A stretch of DNA of 64,000 bases from Nereida sp965655635. GTDB taxonomy: Bacteria > Pseudomonadota > Alphaproteobacteria > Rhodobacterales > Rhodobacteraceae. The stretch lies in contig NZ_CBFHHE010000013.1 of the NCBI RefSeq assembly GCF_965655635.1, positions 1 through 64,000 of the forward strand. The letters are read 5' to 3'. This document shows, piece after piece, positions 49,856-58,845 of the stretch (the first letter of the stretch is position 1; each line of letters starts with the position of its first letter). The notes under the pieces are model-generated. The model did not search any database, had not been told where the DNA came from, and was given only the letters and a program-made list of their open reading frames with translations. The position numbers and the translations under genes are program-made.

Positions 49856-50797
49856 ATGAGCTTGAAAATTGCTTTTCAGATGGACCCAATTGGCCCAATC
49901 GACATTGATGCTGACAGCACGTTTCGCATCGCCGAAGAGGCGCAATTGCGCGGGCACAAACTATTTTATTACACGCCCGATATGCTTGCGTACCAAGAGG
50001 GCCGGATCACTGCCACCGGCTGGCCACTCACCGTAAAACGCGAAAAGGGAAACCACTTCAGCTTAGGCGAAAAAACCGAAGTTGATCTTGCAGATATGGA
50101 TGTGGTTTGGCTGCGCCAAGATCCGCCTTTTGACATGGGGTATATCACAACGACCCACCTGCTAGACCGCATTCATCCGGAGACGCTTGTGGTTAACGAT
50201 CCTTTTTGGGTGAGAAACTATCCCGAAAAGCTGTTGGTTTTGGATTTCCCCGACCTCACGCCTCCAACCACTGTCGCTCGTGATTTGGAGACGATTAAGT
50301 CGTTCAAAGCGAAACATGGTACCGTTATCCTCAAGCCTCTTTACGGGAATGGTGGCGCCGGTGTGTTCAAGCTGACCGAAGCAGACAACAACATTACTTC
50401 TTTGCACGAGCTTTTTAGCGGCATTAATCGCGAGCCGCTCATCGTGCAGAAATTTTTACCTGACGTTTCCAATGGCGATAAACGCGTGATCCTTGTGGAC
50501 GGTGAGCCCGTAGGTGCGATTAACCGCGTACCTGCTAAAGGCGAAACCCGCAGCAACATGCACGTAGGCGGCCGACCTGAAAAAGTAGCGCTGACGGCGC
50601 GGGATATTGAGATTTGTGAGCGTATTGGGCCGCTTTTGCGCGAAAAGGGACAGGTTTTTGTCGGTATCGATGTGATTGGTGACTATTTGACCGAAATCAA
50701 CGTGACGTCTCCGACGGGCATTCAGGAATTGGAACTGTTTGACGGAACCAACGTTGCAGAGAAAATTTGGCAAGCAGTTGAAGCCAAGCGTGCCTGA
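49856..50797 (+). CDS. gshB: Glutathione synthase
   Basis: This 313-residue ATP-grasp enzyme joins gamma-glutamylcysteine and glycine to form glutathione. It begins with LKIAFQMDPIGPIDIDADST, carries WLRQDPPFDMGYITTTHLLD, GTVILKPLYGNGGAGVFK and a C-terminal INVTSPTGIQEL, all conserved in GshB. AAAGGAA precedes the ATG. It is convergent with yifB, with only 13 bases between the stops. Confidence 0.96.
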   Translation: MSLKIAFQMDPIGPIDIDADSTFRIAEEAQLRGHKLFYYTPDMLAYQEGRITATGWPLTVKREKGNHFSLGEKTEVDLADMDVVWLRQDPPFDMGYITTTHLLDRIHPETLVVNDPFWVRNYPEKLLVLDFPDLTPPTTVARDLETIKSFKAKHGTVILKPLYGNGGAGVFKLTEADNNITSLHELFSGINREPLIVQKFLPDVSNGDKRVILVDGEPVGAINRVPAKGETRSNMHVGGRPEKVALTARDIEICERIGPLLREKGQVFVGIDVIGDYLTEINVTSPTGIQELELFDGTNVAEKIWQAVEAKRA

Positions 50798-50810
50798 CTA
50801 GCCTTCCGCT

Positions 50811-52319
50811 TTACGGCGCGAAGCCTGCCATCCGAAAGCCAAGTGCCTCGGCGATGTGATGTTGGCCAATCTTTTCACAGCCGTCAAGATCCGCAATTGT
50901 TCGCGCCACGCGCAGGACGCGGTGGTACCTACGGGCGCTAAGCCCAAACCGATCTGCGGCGCGCAACAACAACGCGCGTCCGTCGGGACAAGGTGTAGAT
51001 ATTTCCTCCAATGTGGCGCCGTCTACATCAGCATTTACGCGAAATTCGGATCCCGCAAAGCGAGCAGTTTGAATGTCGCGCGCGACTTTTACACGTGCTG
51101 CAACGACAGCCGAGCTTTCACCGGCGGACGGCGTATCAAGATCTTGCAACCGGACAGGTGGTAAATCAACGCGTAAGTCAAATCTGTCCAACAGGGGGGC
51201 CGATAGTTTGCCCAAATAATCGTCCCCGCATCTTGGCGCTTTGGCGCATGCGCGCGCGGCATCTGAAAGATAGCCACATCGACAGGGGTTTGCAGCAGCG
51301 AGCAATATGAATTTGCAGGGATAGCGCACATGGGCGTTTGCGCGTGCGACCATCACCTCGCCTGTTTCCAGGGGCTGTCGTAGTGTTTCCAGTACAGATC
51401 GTGAAAACTCTGGTAACTCATCCAAGAACAAAACGCCGTTGTGGGCCAAAGAGATTTGGCCAGGTTTTGCGCCGCGTCCGCCTCCAACGATTGCCGGTTT
51501 TGAAGCCGTATGATGCGGGTCACAAAAGGGTCCTTGCCGCGAAATTCCGCCCTCGCGCAAAAGACCCGCAAGCGACTGGATCATTGATGTCTCAAGGGCT
51601 TCTGTGGGCGAAAGTAGCGGCAGAATGGATGGCATGCGCGCGGCCAGCATAGATTTTCCAGACCCCGGTGTGCCGACCAGTAATAAATTGTGGCGTCCTG
51701 CTGCCGCGATTTCGAGTGCGCGTTTTGCGTGTTCCTGTCCTTTGACTTCGGCCAAGTCTTTTGGGTGCGCTGGGCTGGAGACTTCGCCGGGGTGGGCGGG
51801 TTCAATAATGCTTTGCCCGGTCAGGTGCCGCAGTGTTTCGTTTAACGAAGATGGGGCGATGACTTTTGCGCCTCCAACCCAAGCCGCTTCTGCTCCGTAT
51901 GGTGCAGGGCAGATGAATGTGCGTTCGTGCTCAGCGGCTGTCATCGCTGCGGGTAAGGCCCCCGATACAGCAATCAAGCTACCGTCGAGGGATAATTCGC
52001 CAATGGAAACAATAGCTTCAGCTGTATCGTCGGTAATAATTCCAATGGCGGTTAGTAGGGCGATGGCGATGGGCAGGTCTAAATGAGAGCCCTCTTTGGG
52101 CAGGTCAGCGGGTGACAAGTTGATGGTGATCTTGCGCGATGGCAGCGCAATGGCCAGTTCGGCAAGTGCGGAGCGGACGCGTTCTTTGGCTTCGGAAACG
52201 GCTTTATCTGGCAGTCCAACAACGGAGAATGACGGCATGCCGGCCGTCACAGCGCATTGCACTTCAACGAGCTGCCCTTCGACACCTTCAAATGCAACCG
52301 TGTAGGTGCGCGCAACCAT
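50811..52319 (-). CDS. YifB family Mg-chelatase-like AAA ATPase (ComM-like)
   Basis: This 502-residue protein has an N-terminal lon-protease-like/ChlI domain (GMPSFSVVGLPDKAVSEAKE), a Mg-chelatase AAA domain with Walker A GTPGSGKSMLAARMP and Walker B NGVLFLDELPEFSR, and a C-terminal YifB lid with RFGLSARRYHRVLRVARTIA. It corresponds to ComM, which in naturally competent bacteria is a branch-migration helicase. The start at 52319 is the family-typical MVARTYTVAFEGVEG; nine extra upstream residues are possible. Confidence 0.92.
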   Translation of the reverse strand: MVARTYTVAFEGVEGQLVEVQCAVTAGMPSFSVVGLPDKAVSEAKERVRSALAELAIALPSRKITINLSPADLPKEGSHLDLPIAIALLTAIGIITDDTAEAIVSIGELSLDGSLIAVSGALPAAMTAAEHERTFICPAPYGAEAAWVGGAKVIAPSSLNETLRHLTGQSIIEPAHPGEVSSPAHPKDLAEVKGQEHAKRALEIAAAGRHNLLLVGTPGSGKSMLAARMPSILPLLSPTEALETSMIQSLAGLLREGGISRQGPFCDPHHTASKPAIVGGGRGAKPGQISLAHNGVLFLDELPEFSRSVLETLRQPLETGEVMVARANAHVRYPCKFILLAAANPCRCGYLSDAARACAKAPRCGDDYLGKLSAPLLDRFDLRVDLPPVRLQDLDTPSAGESSAVVAARVKVARDIQTARFAGSEFRVNADVDGATLEEISTPCPDGRALLLRAADRFGLSARRYHRVLRVARTIADLDGCEKIGQHHIAEALGFRMAGFAP

Positions 52320-52400
52320 TTCTTTACCGTTATACTTGTTAACCAATGCGCACCACGTACCGGCAGCGCGCTTATGTTTTAGGTATGTGCGGTTAATGGT

Positions 52401-53285
52401 TTACGATTGGTAAATTTCCATGAACTCCGGCCACGCTTCGGGATCGTACATGGTTTTGTCGCGGCACATTGCATTGCAAAATCCGTATGTATGGCCACCA
52501 AGCCGCATAAAGTGTTCAACAGGCGTGCCAGAATAGGGGCAATGCGTATTCACAGTTTGCGAACCGTCTTGTGTCGCTATTCCGATCTGTGCGGGCACGA
52601 AAGGCCAAGGCGCCCGTTCAAAGTCCTTCTCACAGTCTTGAATCACTGCACCTTTTGCAAGACCCGCCGCCCGTAACCGGCGCAGGGCAGGGTCGCTCAA
52701 ATGTGCACTGACATACGCCTGTGATGTTGGCCCAAGCTCAAAACCATAAGTGGTGAGCCGGGTCGCCATGGGCGCATAGATCGCATCTGCGATATTATAA
52801 TCACCACACAGCCACGGGGTCTGGCTGCCCGTGGTTTGACGCGCGTGTGTCCAGATCAGCTCAAGCCGGTCCAGCTCGGCTTGGACATCCTCAGGGGCGG
52901 TTAACCCTTTGTAACTATGCCGTAGGTTCACGGGCCAGCTGCTTCGCAATGCCCCAAAGCTAGAGTGCATCTCGTTTGCCAAATAGCGCGCAATCGCGCG
53001 GGTTTTGGGATCCTCGGGCCACATATTGCGGTCCGGATGACGGCTGGCCAGCTCTTCTGCCATGGCCATCGAGTCCCCAAGCTGCGTTCCGCAGGGAAGA
53101 GTCAAAGTCGGCAAAGTGCGCGCAGGTGCCAGATGGGGTATACGTGGTCTCACGTCTGCTTCATGGTCGGGGTAGACAGTGGTGATGTCGACCAACTCCA
53201 TCAATTCCGCGTGTTCGATCATCATTACGGCCGCGATGGACCAACTAAAATACAGGCGGTTGCCGATGGTGAGCTGATATTTCAT
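52401..53285 (-). CDS. Glutathione S-transferase family protein with C-terminal Cys-rich (YHS/TRASH-like) extension
   Basis: This 294-residue protein has a thioredoxin-like GST N-domain (MKYQLTIGNRLYFSWSIAA, DSMAMAEELASRHP) and an all-helical GST C-domain with YNIADAIYAPMATRL. An extra segment of about 60 residues at the C-terminus has THCPYSGTPVEHFMRLGG followed by YGFCNAMCRDKTM, carrying three cysteines arranged like a small YHS/TRASH metal-binding module. Most GSTs end before this. Metal or cofactor binding is inference. Substrate is unknown. Confidence 0.8.
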   Translation of the reverse strand: MKYQLTIGNRLYFSWSIAAVMMIEHAELMELVDITTVYPDHEADVRPRIPHLAPARTLPTLTLPCGTQLGDSMAMAEELASRHPDRNMWPEDPKTRAIARYLANEMHSSFGALRSSWPVNLRHSYKGLTAPEDVQAELDRLELIWTHARQTTGSQTPWLCGDYNIADAIYAPMATRLTTYGFELGPTSQAYVSAHLSDPALRRLRAAGLAKGAVIQDCEKDFERAPWPFVPAQIGIATQDGSQTVNTHCPYSGTPVEHFMRLGGHTYGFCNAMCRDKTMYDPEAWPEFMEIYQS

Positions 53286-53363
53286 CCCATCAGTCTACGG
53301 GGTTTATGTGGTCACGCCAGCGACAATTGTTCCGCCCATAGACCGAATTTCAGCTGAGATAAC

Positions 53364-53909
53364 TTAGGGGCAGAAATTTATAACGGGTGCAGCTTCATCG
53401 TCGATGTGGGTCACAGATAGATTGTCGATCCTGTGCCCGAACGCCTCGTAGGCCGATATTCCAAGGGCCCGCTGAACTTGGGTTAAGATCACCCCAAAAT
53501 GGCATACCACAATCAAATCGCCGTGCGGGCGAAGCGCGTCAATTGAGGCCGTGACACGGCGGTAAACCGCGTTCCAGCTTTCACCGTTTGGTGGCGCGAT
53601 GCTGCCGGGGTTTTCCCAATACTGACGGATGTGATCTTGGTCTTCTATCTCGTCAAAGCGCTTCATATCCCAATCGCCAAAGTCAATCTCGCGTAGCCCT
53701 TGGTCATGTGGAAGACGTGTGCGGTTGGCTTGAATAGCGTCCGCCGTTGCACTTGCGCGCACTAGGTCCGATGAAATGACAGGAACGTCTGGCAAATAGT
53801 CGGACAACCGCTTGAGGGCTGCGGTATCGCTCAGATCAGCGGGAATATCCGCGTGGCCAACCATGGTTTTTGCGTGGGTCGGACCGTGCCGCACCATATA
53901 AAGGGTCAT
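53364..53909 (-). CDS. Histidine phosphatase family protein, probable alpha-ribazole phosphatase (CobC-like)
   Basis: This 181-residue phosphoglycerate-mutase-like phosphatase begins MTLYMVRHGPTHAKTMVGHA, containing the RHG catalytic motif with the phosphorylated His. It has the second Arg region SSDLVRASATADA, and VVCHFGVIL contains the second catalytic His. It overlaps cobU by four bases, so a role in cobalamin nucleotide-loop assembly (dephosphorylating alpha-ribazole-5'-phosphate) is likely. Confidence 0.85.
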   Translation of the reverse strand: MTLYMVRHGPTHAKTMVGHADIPADLSDTAALKRLSDYLPDVPVISSDLVRASATADAIQANRTRLPHDQGLREIDFGDWDMKRFDEIEDQDHIRQYWENPGSIAPPNGESWNAVYRRVTASIDALRPHGDLIVVCHFGVILTQVQRALGISAYEAFGHRIDNLSVTHIDDEAAPVINFCP

Positions 53910-54442
53910 AGGGCGCCTTTCAGAATTTGCGGCAAACCTGCGATGACGTTCACCACTGTGTCTGCGCGCGCTGCGACTGCTTGGTTAAGTTTCCCTTGCG
54001 CATTGCGAAACCGGCGGGACAGCGCATTTTCTGGGACAATGCCTTGACCAACTTCATTACTGACGAACACAATATGTGCAGCACAGTCAGTCAGCGCCGT
54101 TTCAACTTGGCCCCAGGGTACGCGCCAACTGTCGCGACTATCGTCGTCCATCATGATGTTGTTGAGCCACATGGTCAGGCAATCAACCAATACAACACTG
54201 CCCGTAGGTGCTGCCAGCAGCGCCTTTGCAATATCGCGCGGCTCTTCGATGGTTTGCCAATCACCACCGCGCTGAATTTTATGTGCTTCCATTTTTGCAC
54301 GCATTTCATCATCCCAGATCAGGGATGTCGCCAGATAAATGCGCGTTAACCCACTGTTAACACATAGGCTTTCTGCAAATATGGATTTTCCTGAAGCTGC
54401 GCCGCCTAGGACAAAAGTTATTTTTGACAAGTTTTTCTGCAC
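53906..54442 (-). CDS. cobU: Bifunctional adenosylcobinamide kinase / adenosylcobinamide-phosphate guanylyltransferase
   Basis: This protein of about 178 residues has an N-terminal P-loop in SKITFVLGGAASGKSIFAE, ending GLPQILKGAL. It contains RGGDWQTIEEP, LVDCLTMWLNN and SNEVGQGIVPENALSRRFR, the CobU signature with the guanylylation histidine region. It works in coenzyme B12 salvage and assembly, which supplies ecm. The start is taken as GTG 54442, which matches normal length; the frame remains open to 54559, but that would overlap the rpoH promoter and start. Confidence 0.88.
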   Translation of the reverse strand: MQKNLSKITFVLGGAASGKSIFAESLCVNSGLTRIYLATSLIWDDEMRAKMEAHKIQRGGDWQTIEEPRDIAKALLAAPTGSVVLVDCLTMWLNNIMMDDDSRDSWRVPWGQVETALTDCAAHIVFVSNEVGQGIVPENALSRRFRNAQGKLNQAVAARADTVVNVIAGLPQILKGAL

Positions 54443-54532
54443 GATTAGTGATCCAACCCTGAATGCCCCGCGTAACCAGTACAATAGCAGCGGATCAAGC
54501 CGCCGCACAGACTGCAAAACAGGGGTTAAGAC

Positions 54533-55411
54533 ATGGCATTTGATGGCTACGCGGATCAATCCTTTTCTCGCCGGGCGATGAAAGCAGAACTACTCGACGC
54601 CGAGACGGAATTGTGTCTGGCATATGCGTGGCGCGATCAGCGCTGTGAAAAGTCGCTTCACCGTTTGATCACTGCTTATATGCGGTTGGCCATTTCGATG
54701 GCGTCAAAATTTAAGCGCTACGGCGCACCGATGAATGACCTGATCCAAGAGGCGTCTCTTGGTTTGATGAAGGCGGCTGATAAATTCGATCCTGATCGCG
54801 GCGTGCGTTTTTCAACTTATGCTGTTTGGTGGATCAAAGCGTCCATTCAAGACCATGTGATGCGGAACTGGTCCATGGTGCGGACAGGTTCGACGAGCAG
54901 CCAAAAGTCGCTTTTTTTCAACATGCGCCGCGTACAAGCTCGTCTTGAGCGTGAAGCGGCTGCGGTCGGCGAAAAGCTTGAAGGGCACACTCTGCGCGGC
55001 ATGATCGCGACCGAAGTTGGCGTGCCGCTTCACGATGTAGAGATGATGCAGGGACGCCTGTCCGGTTCTGATTTCTCGTTGAACGCGACACAATCTACTG
55101 AAGATGAGGGTCGCGAGTGGATTGATGCCCTTGAAGACGACAGCCCCCAGGCGGCTGAGCGGGTGGAATATGAGCACGATATGAGTTGCATGCGCACGTG
55201 GCTGATGGAGGCCATGAGCGCGCTGAATGAGCGCGAGCAGTTCATCGTGCGTGAACGCAAGTTACGTGATGATCCGCGCACGCTGGAAAGCCTCGGCACC
55301 GAGCTGAGCCTGTCAAAAGAACGCGTACGGCAGCTTGAAGCGGCGGCATTTGGTAAGATGCGCAAGTCGCTTGAAGCGAAAAGCGGAGAGGTTGCTGCCT
55401 TTTTGATGTGA
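54533..55411 (+). CDS. rpoH: RNA polymerase sigma factor RpoH (heat-shock sigma-32 family, RpoHII-like)
   Basis: This 292-residue sigma-70 family factor has region 2 (AYMRLAISMASKFKRYGAPM, then DLIQEASLGLMKAADKFDPD and FSTYAVWWIKASIQDHVMRN) and an RpoH box-like QKSLFFNMRR. Region 4 contains TLESLGTELSLSKERVRQLE. Rhodobacteraceae usually have two RpoH paralogues, and this resembles the second, linked to oxidative and heat stress. The assignment to RpoHII is based on box sequence and is tentative. It is divergent from cobU and has its own terminator. Confidence 0.88.
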   Translation: MAFDGYADQSFSRRAMKAELLDAETELCLAYAWRDQRCEKSLHRLITAYMRLAISMASKFKRYGAPMNDLIQEASLGLMKAADKFDPDRGVRFSTYAVWWIKASIQDHVMRNWSMVRTGSTSSQKSLFFNMRRVQARLEREAAAVGEKLEGHTLRGMIATEVGVPLHDVEMMQGRLSGSDFSLNATQSTEDEGREWIDALEDDSPQAAERVEYEHDMSCMRTWLMEAMSALNEREQFIVRERKLRDDPRTLESLGTELSLSKERVRQLEAAAFGKMRKSLEAKSGEVAAFLM

Positions 55412-55435
55412 TGTCAGGGTCCCGTCTCTAAGGCT

Positions 55436-55478
55436 AAAGCAAGAGCGCTCAGTCACGCGGTGACTGGGCGCTTTTGCC
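55436..55478 (+). terminator. Intrinsic terminator after rpoH
   Basis: A long stem, AAGAGCGCTCAGTCAC / GTGACTGGGCGCTTTT with one G-T wobble, has a three-base loop and a T-tract. It lies between rpoH and coaBC. Confidence 0.85.
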
Positions 55479-55538
55479 GTTTTGGGTTTGTCACTTTGCG
55501 GCGCTATGGCTACATCTATTGCCAAAGGGAGGCCGGCT

Positions 55539-56732
55539 ATGCTGTCTGGACGTCATATTCTGTTGATCATCGGTGGTGGGATTGCCGCCTATAAATCGCT
55601 TGAGTTGATCCGCCGTTACCAAGATGCAGGCACACAGGTCACGCCTGTTTTGACACGCGCAGGCAGCGAATTTGTGACGCCTCTAAGCGTGTCAGCGCTT
55701 GCAGGGCGCAAAGTGCACCAAGACTTGTTTGACCTCACGGCTGAAGCCGAGATGGGTCATATTGAGCTGTCACGGGCTGCGGATTTGGTGGTGGTTGCAC
55801 CGGCGACAGCTGATTTGATGGGCAAGGTGGCGGCGGGATTGGCCAATGATTTGGCCTCAACTTTGTTGATGGCAACGGACAAGCCCGTGCTCCTTGCCCC
55901 TGCGATGAACGTAAGAATGTGGGAGCATCCAGCCACGCAGCGCAATTTGGCGACGTTGAAAAATGACGGTATTCTGTTTGTAGGGCCTGAGGAAGGTGGC
56001 ATGGCATGTGGCGAATTTGGCGCAGGACGCATGGCAGAAGTGCCGCAGATCATTGAGGCTACGGCCAGTGCGTTTGCAGATGGACCAATGTCGGGAAAAC
56101 ACGTCATTGTAACTTCGGGTCCGACCCACGAGCCAATTGATCCTGTCCGCTATATTGCTAACCGTTCAAGTGGTGCGCAGGGCACAGCGATTGCGCGCGC
56201 CTTGGCCACCCTTGGCGCGGAGGTGACATTTATTACAGGGCCTGCAGATGTCTCGCCACCGGAAGGTGTCCGTGTGGTTGCGGTCAACACTGCAGGCGAA
56301 ATGGCAGATGCGGTGGATGCAGCGTTGCCAGCGCAGGCAGCGGTCTTTGCCGCAGCCGTCGCGGATTGGAGGGTCGCTTCCGCGAGCGACAGGAAAATTA
56401 AGAAAACTTCTGGTGGTCTTCCCGTATTGGAGTTTGCAGAAAACACAGACATTCTCGCTGGTGTTTCACAGATGACTGAGGGGCGGCCAGCCCTTGTTGT
56501 GGGGTTCGCGGCGGAAACGGATGATGTGATTGCCAATGCAACGGCAAAGCGGGTGCGCAAAATGTGCGACTGGATCATCGCCAATGATGTGTCACCAAAG
56601 ACGGGCATCATGGGGGGCGGTGAAAACGCTGTGACCGTCATTTCTGAGAACGGTTCAGATAGCTGGCCGCGGATGGATAAGACGCAAGTTGCACGGCGTC
56701 TCGCCCAGCTAATCAGTGATGCTTTGGCTTAA
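55539..56732 (+). CDS. coaBC: Bifunctional phosphopantothenoylcysteine decarboxylase / phosphopantothenate-cysteine ligase
   Basis: This 397-residue CoA-biosynthesis fusion protein has an N-terminal CoaC flavoprotein domain with IIGGGIAAYKSLELIRRYQ, the catalytic His in MGHIELS, APATADLMGK, PAMNVRMW and the catalytic Cys in GGMACGEFGAGRM. The CoaB domain follows with VTSGPTHEPIDPVRYIANRS and NDVSPKTGIMGG. ATG 55539 has GGGAGG upstream and gives the usual N-terminus, so an upstream ATG at 55482 is rejected. Confidence 0.96.
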   Translation: MLSGRHILLIIGGGIAAYKSLELIRRYQDAGTQVTPVLTRAGSEFVTPLSVSALAGRKVHQDLFDLTAEAEMGHIELSRAADLVVVAPATADLMGKVAAGLANDLASTLLMATDKPVLLAPAMNVRMWEHPATQRNLATLKNDGILFVGPEEGGMACGEFGAGRMAEVPQIIEATASAFADGPMSGKHVIVTSGPTHEPIDPVRYIANRSSGAQGTAIARALATLGAEVTFITGPADVSPPEGVRVVAVNTAGEMADAVDAALPAQAAVFAAAVADWRVASASDRKIKKTSGGLPVLEFAENTDILAGVSQMTEGRPALVVGFAAETDDVIANATAKRVRKMCDWIIANDVSPKTGIMGGGENAVTVISENGSDSWPRMDKTQVARRLAQLISDALA

Positions 56733-56758
56733 TGCCGTGCCGTTTGGATATTTTTGAA

Positions 56759-56791
56759 CAAAAGAAAAGCGGGCTTCGCTAGTAGCCTGCT
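56759..56791 (-). terminator. Possible intrinsic terminator at the end of the GhrA-like gene
   Basis: On the minus strand AGCAGGCT-ACTAGCGA-AGCCCGCT (one wobble pair) is followed by TTTCTTTTG. The stem begins inside the last codons of the gene, which is unusual but seen elsewhere. Confidence 0.45.
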
Positions 56792-57705
56792 GTTCGGTCC
56801 ACGAGGCCGATAGGCGTTTGGCCATTTTCGATACGACGGATATTGCGTGCGATCGCATCAGCAGCCGTGGCCGCGCGTGTGACGCTGGCGATATGGGGCG
56901 TGACAGTCACTTGGCGGTGGGCCCAATAAGGGTGATCCGTTGGCAACGGTTCTGTGTTGAACACATCAAGGGTCGCATGCGCGATATTTTGGTCCAGTGC
57001 AGCAAGCAGTGCGTCGTCATCGATCAAGGGCCCGCGGCCGGGGTTCAGCAGGAACGCACCTTTCGGCAGCAGTGCTAACTTTTGCGCGTCCAACAGGTTG
57101 TTCGTTTCATCTGTGAGCGGCAGGAGCAGGACAAGAACATCGGCACTACGAAGTGCTTCATCCAGCGCCGCATCACCCGAAAGACAATTTATACCATCGA
57201 TGGTTTTTTGTGTACGGCTCCAGCCAGTGACGGGAAAGCCAATTGACCGTAAAGCTTGGGCGCAGCCGGTTCCCAACGCCCCCATGCCAAGGACTGTGAC
57301 GCGGCGTGTCTCAGCCAAAGGTGGCCAACTTGTGTTGCGCCATGTCCCGTCTTGGCCGTGAATATGAGCGTCCATTCCTACGTGATACCGCAGGCTGTGA
57401 GCGCTGACCCATTCGACCATGCCTTGGGTTAGACCGTGATCAATCATCCGCACCAGCGGTTGGGTCAGAGTTGCGTTGCCGACAATCGTTTCGACACCGG
57501 CCCAAAGGTTCAGGACCGCCTTGGTTTTGGTGTAGGGCGTGAAGTCACTCAATGGCCCATTGGGTGCGAAAACGATGTAGTCTGCGTCATAGGCTTCAAG
57601 ATCACGGGTGATGGACGTATCAATTTCTGCGCGTTTGAAGGCCGCAGGTAGGGTGGTCTGATAGTGGCACCAATGGTCGTCGGTACCTGCAAAGATGATC
57701 TTCAT
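56779..57705 (-). CDS. D-2-hydroxyacid dehydrogenase, glyoxylate/hydroxypyruvate reductase A-like
   Basis: This 308-residue NAD(P)-dependent 2-hydroxyacid dehydrogenase of the GhrA type has the nucleotide-binding VLGMGALGTGCAQALRSIGF, GWSRTQK, and the catalytic Arg/His region LLNPGRGPLIDDDALLAALD with ATLDVFNTEPLP and HPYWAHRQVTVTPHIAS. It probably reduces glyoxylate or hydroxypyruvate. The rodA stop begins directly after its start codon, so the gene is downstream of the mre/mrd string and may share its transcript. Confidence 0.88.
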   Translation of the reverse strand: MKIIFAGTDDHWCHYQTTLPAAFKRAEIDTSITRDLEAYDADYIVFAPNGPLSDFTPYTKTKAVLNLWAGVETIVGNATLTQPLVRMIDHGLTQGMVEWVSAHSLRYHVGMDAHIHGQDGTWRNTSWPPLAETRRVTVLGMGALGTGCAQALRSIGFPVTGWSRTQKTIDGINCLSGDAALDEALRSADVLVLLLPLTDETNNLLDAQKLALLPKGAFLLNPGRGPLIDDDALLAALDQNIAHATLDVFNTEPLPTDHPYWAHRQVTVTPHIASVTRAATAADAIARNIRRIENGQTPIGLVDRTAGY

Positions 57706-58845
57706 TTATCGTGCCCTGTGTACGTGTGCCGATTGCACAATTCCGAATGCGACGAGTAGCACCAACATGGCTGATCCTCCGTAGCTGACTAACGGTAACG
57801 GGACGCCGACCACTGGTGCAAGTCCCATCACCATCGCCATGTTAACGGCGAAAAACAAAAAGAACGTACCGGCAATTCCAAGGCTGACCAGTTGTGCAAA
57901 ACGGTCTTTTGTTTTGGCCGCTGAGACTACGCAAAAAATAACAATCAGCCCGTAGAACAGCAGCAATGAAAACGCGCCTACAAAGCCGAATTCTTCGGCC
58001 AATGTGGTGAAAATAAAGTCCGTGTGCTTTTCAGGCAAAAAGTTAAGCCGCGATTGGGTGCCTTGCATAAAACCCCGTCCAGTCCAGCCGCCAGACCCGA
58101 GCGCAATCTTGGACTGAGTGATGTGGTATCCGGTGCCAAGTGGGTTTGATGAAGGGTCCAGAAATGTATCAATACGGTCATATTGGTAGTTTTTCAAAAG
58201 CTGCCAATCGGTGCCGCGTGATTGGAAAACAGCAAATACGACACCAAATGTGCTACTGATCACAGCTGCAAAATAACCCCAGTGCACGCCAGCGAACCAC
58301 ATCATCAAACCGCCGCCCATGATCAACAAAAGTGATGTTCCGAGGTCCGGCTGTCGCAATACCAAAAAGACCGGTAGCATGATGAAAAAGAGGGGCACGA
58401 CAATCCAAAACGGCCGCGAGGTTTTTTCGCGCGGTAGCCAATCATAGTATGCGGCAAGCAACATCACTAGTGTGATTTTAGCTAGTTCCGAGGGTTGCAG
58501 GCGCATAAAGCCAAGGTCGAGCCAGCGTTGTGAGCCGCCGCCGACATCGCCTAAAAACTCGACGATTAAGAGCAATACTAGCGTTCCCGCAAATGCCAAT
58601 CCTGCGGTATTTCGCCAAAACCAAATGGGCACCATGGCGACAACGAACATCAAGGTCATGCCCAAGACGAAGCGCTGAACTTGGGCCATTGCCCAAGGTG
58701 TCCACGACCCACCAGCCACTGAATATAGCATCAAGAAACCGATGCTTGCGACGGCTGTGATCATCAGAACCAAAGGCCAGTTCAGATACAGCAATTTGCG
58801 CGGACCTGTCGGGATTTGGCGGACAGAGTATTCAAGATAGCTCAT
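57706..58845 (-). CDS. rodA: Rod shape-determining protein RodA (peptidoglycan glycosyltransferase)
   Basis: This 379-residue SEDS-family integral membrane enzyme polymerises glycan for lateral-wall peptidoglycan with PBP2. About ten transmembrane helices are visible. Motifs include GSQRWLDLGFMRLQPSELAKI, RQPDLGTSLLLI, and the C-terminal PLVSYGGSAMLV. It overlaps mrdA (PBP2) by four bases. Length is normal. Confidence 0.95.
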   Translation of the reverse strand: MSYLEYSVRQIPTGPRKLLYLNWPLVLMITAVASIGFLMLYSVAGGSWTPWAMAQVQRFVLGMTLMFVVAMVPIWFWRNTAGLAFAGTLVLLLIVEFLGDVGGGSQRWLDLGFMRLQPSELAKITLVMLLAAYYDWLPREKTSRPFWIVVPLFFIMLPVFLVLRQPDLGTSLLLIMGGGLMMWFAGVHWGYFAAVISSTFGVVFAVFQSRGTDWQLLKNYQYDRIDTFLDPSSNPLGTGYHITQSKIALGSGGWTGRGFMQGTQSRLNFLPEKHTDFIFTTLAEEFGFVGAFSLLLFYGLIVIFCVVSAAKTKDRFAQLVSLGIAGTFFLFFAVNMAMVMGLAPVVGVPLPLVSYGGSAMLVLLVAFGIVQSAHVHRAR

